From positions 1-23,190 of the forward strand of contig CAYTUG010000025.1 of NCBI GenBank assembly GCA_964441275.1: a stretch of 23,190 nucleotides of DNA, written 5' to 3'. Positions 23,055 through 23,190 of the stretch are shown here, piece by piece. This DNA comes from SZUA-584 sp964441275. Lineage in GTDB: Bacteria; Bacillota; Clostridia; Christensenellales; SZUA-584. The notes below the pieces were generated by a model, which saw only the letters and a list, made by a program, of their open reading frames with translations, was not told the origin of the DNA and ran no database searches. Made by a program: the position numbers and the translations under genes. How positions within the stretch are numbered: position 1 is the stretch's first letter; each line of letters opens with the position of its first letter.

Positions 23055-23190
23055 CGTTATTTAAACCTTTTTATTACGGCGCCGCAAAAAAGCGTTTATA
23101 TAGACGAAACAAATAGCGTCAGTTGATACCTGCAAAAAGATAAGTTGCACAGCGTTCAAAAAAAGTTTACAATTACAACATATCAAATTG
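23055..23190 (+). promoter_or_regulatory. Intergenic end of window with a possible promoter
   Basis: TTGCAC (23145-23150, 3 of 6), a 17-base spacer and TACAAT (23168-23173, 5 of 6) would serve a plus-strand gene beyond the window. No convincing terminator for the GerMN operon is seen; GGCGCC near 23080 is only a short palindrome followed by A residues, not T. Confidence 0.35.

Noticed and set aside
23075..23105. Possible terminator after the GerMN operon
   Set aside because: The only palindrome (CGGCGCCG) is short and is followed by A residues on the plus strand, not by a U-tract.
1..23190. CRISPR array, tRNA, rRNA, riboswitch or defence system
   Set aside because: No regularly spaced repeats, no recognisable RNA-gene sequence and no nuclease, methylase or toxin-antitoxin motifs were seen.

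Overview
The window looks like a chromosomal stretch from a low-to-mid GC Gram-positive bacterium of the class Clostridia. The evidence is strong Shine-Dalgarno sites (AGGAGG type), several lipoproteins with lipobox cysteines, YesM/LytS-YesN type regulators, GerMN-domain lipoproteins behind an OmpR/PhoR-like pair, and clostridial-type insertion sequences. I cannot name a genus from the sequence alone.

Layout. (1) 1-126: the last 41 codons of a DDE transposase. (2) 248-1765: a membrane protein with a degenerate kinase C-lobe, one membrane segment and a helical repeat domain. (3) 1883-4363: an archaeal-type cofactor-independent phosphoglycerate mutase (ApgM), then two related polytopic membrane proteins. 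(4) 4377-5916, minus strand: a hotdog thioesterase and an aromatic-acid-exporter-like protein fused to a GNAT acetyltransferase, each with its own promoter. (5) 5975-6522: a long AT-rich non-coding stretch that probably holds the control region of the next operon. (6) 6523-10549: a ChvE/Ggu-type monosaccharide ABC transporter (binding lipoprotein, double ATPase, permease), with a strong stem-loop after the binding-protein gene. (7) 10664-16380: an unrecognised protein, a membrane-anchored periplasmic sugar-binding protein, a LytS/YesM-family histidine kinase, a YesN-type AraC response regulator, and a second, XylF-like binding lipoprotein. (8) 16560-18047: an IS256-family element with 41-43 bp terminal inverted repeats and a frameshifted transposase. 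It abuts a broken second DDE transposase (18048-18344). (9) 18474-23054: an OmpR-family regulator, a PhoR-like kinase and two GerMN lipoproteins, apparently one operon.

How it fits together. Regions 6 and 7 read as one sugar-uptake and sugar-sensing locus. The membrane-anchored binding protein would report extracellular sugar to the kinase, which would phosphorylate YesN, which would activate the transporter. This is the layout known for the XylFII-LytS-YesN three-component system of clostridia. The less usual parts are the unrecognised gene that overlaps the sensor gene and the extra XylF-like protein at the end of the regulatory operon. Region 9 looks like an envelope-sensing two-component system controlling, or sensing through, surface GerMN proteins.

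I found no rRNA, tRNA, CRISPR array, riboswitch or replication origin that I could support.
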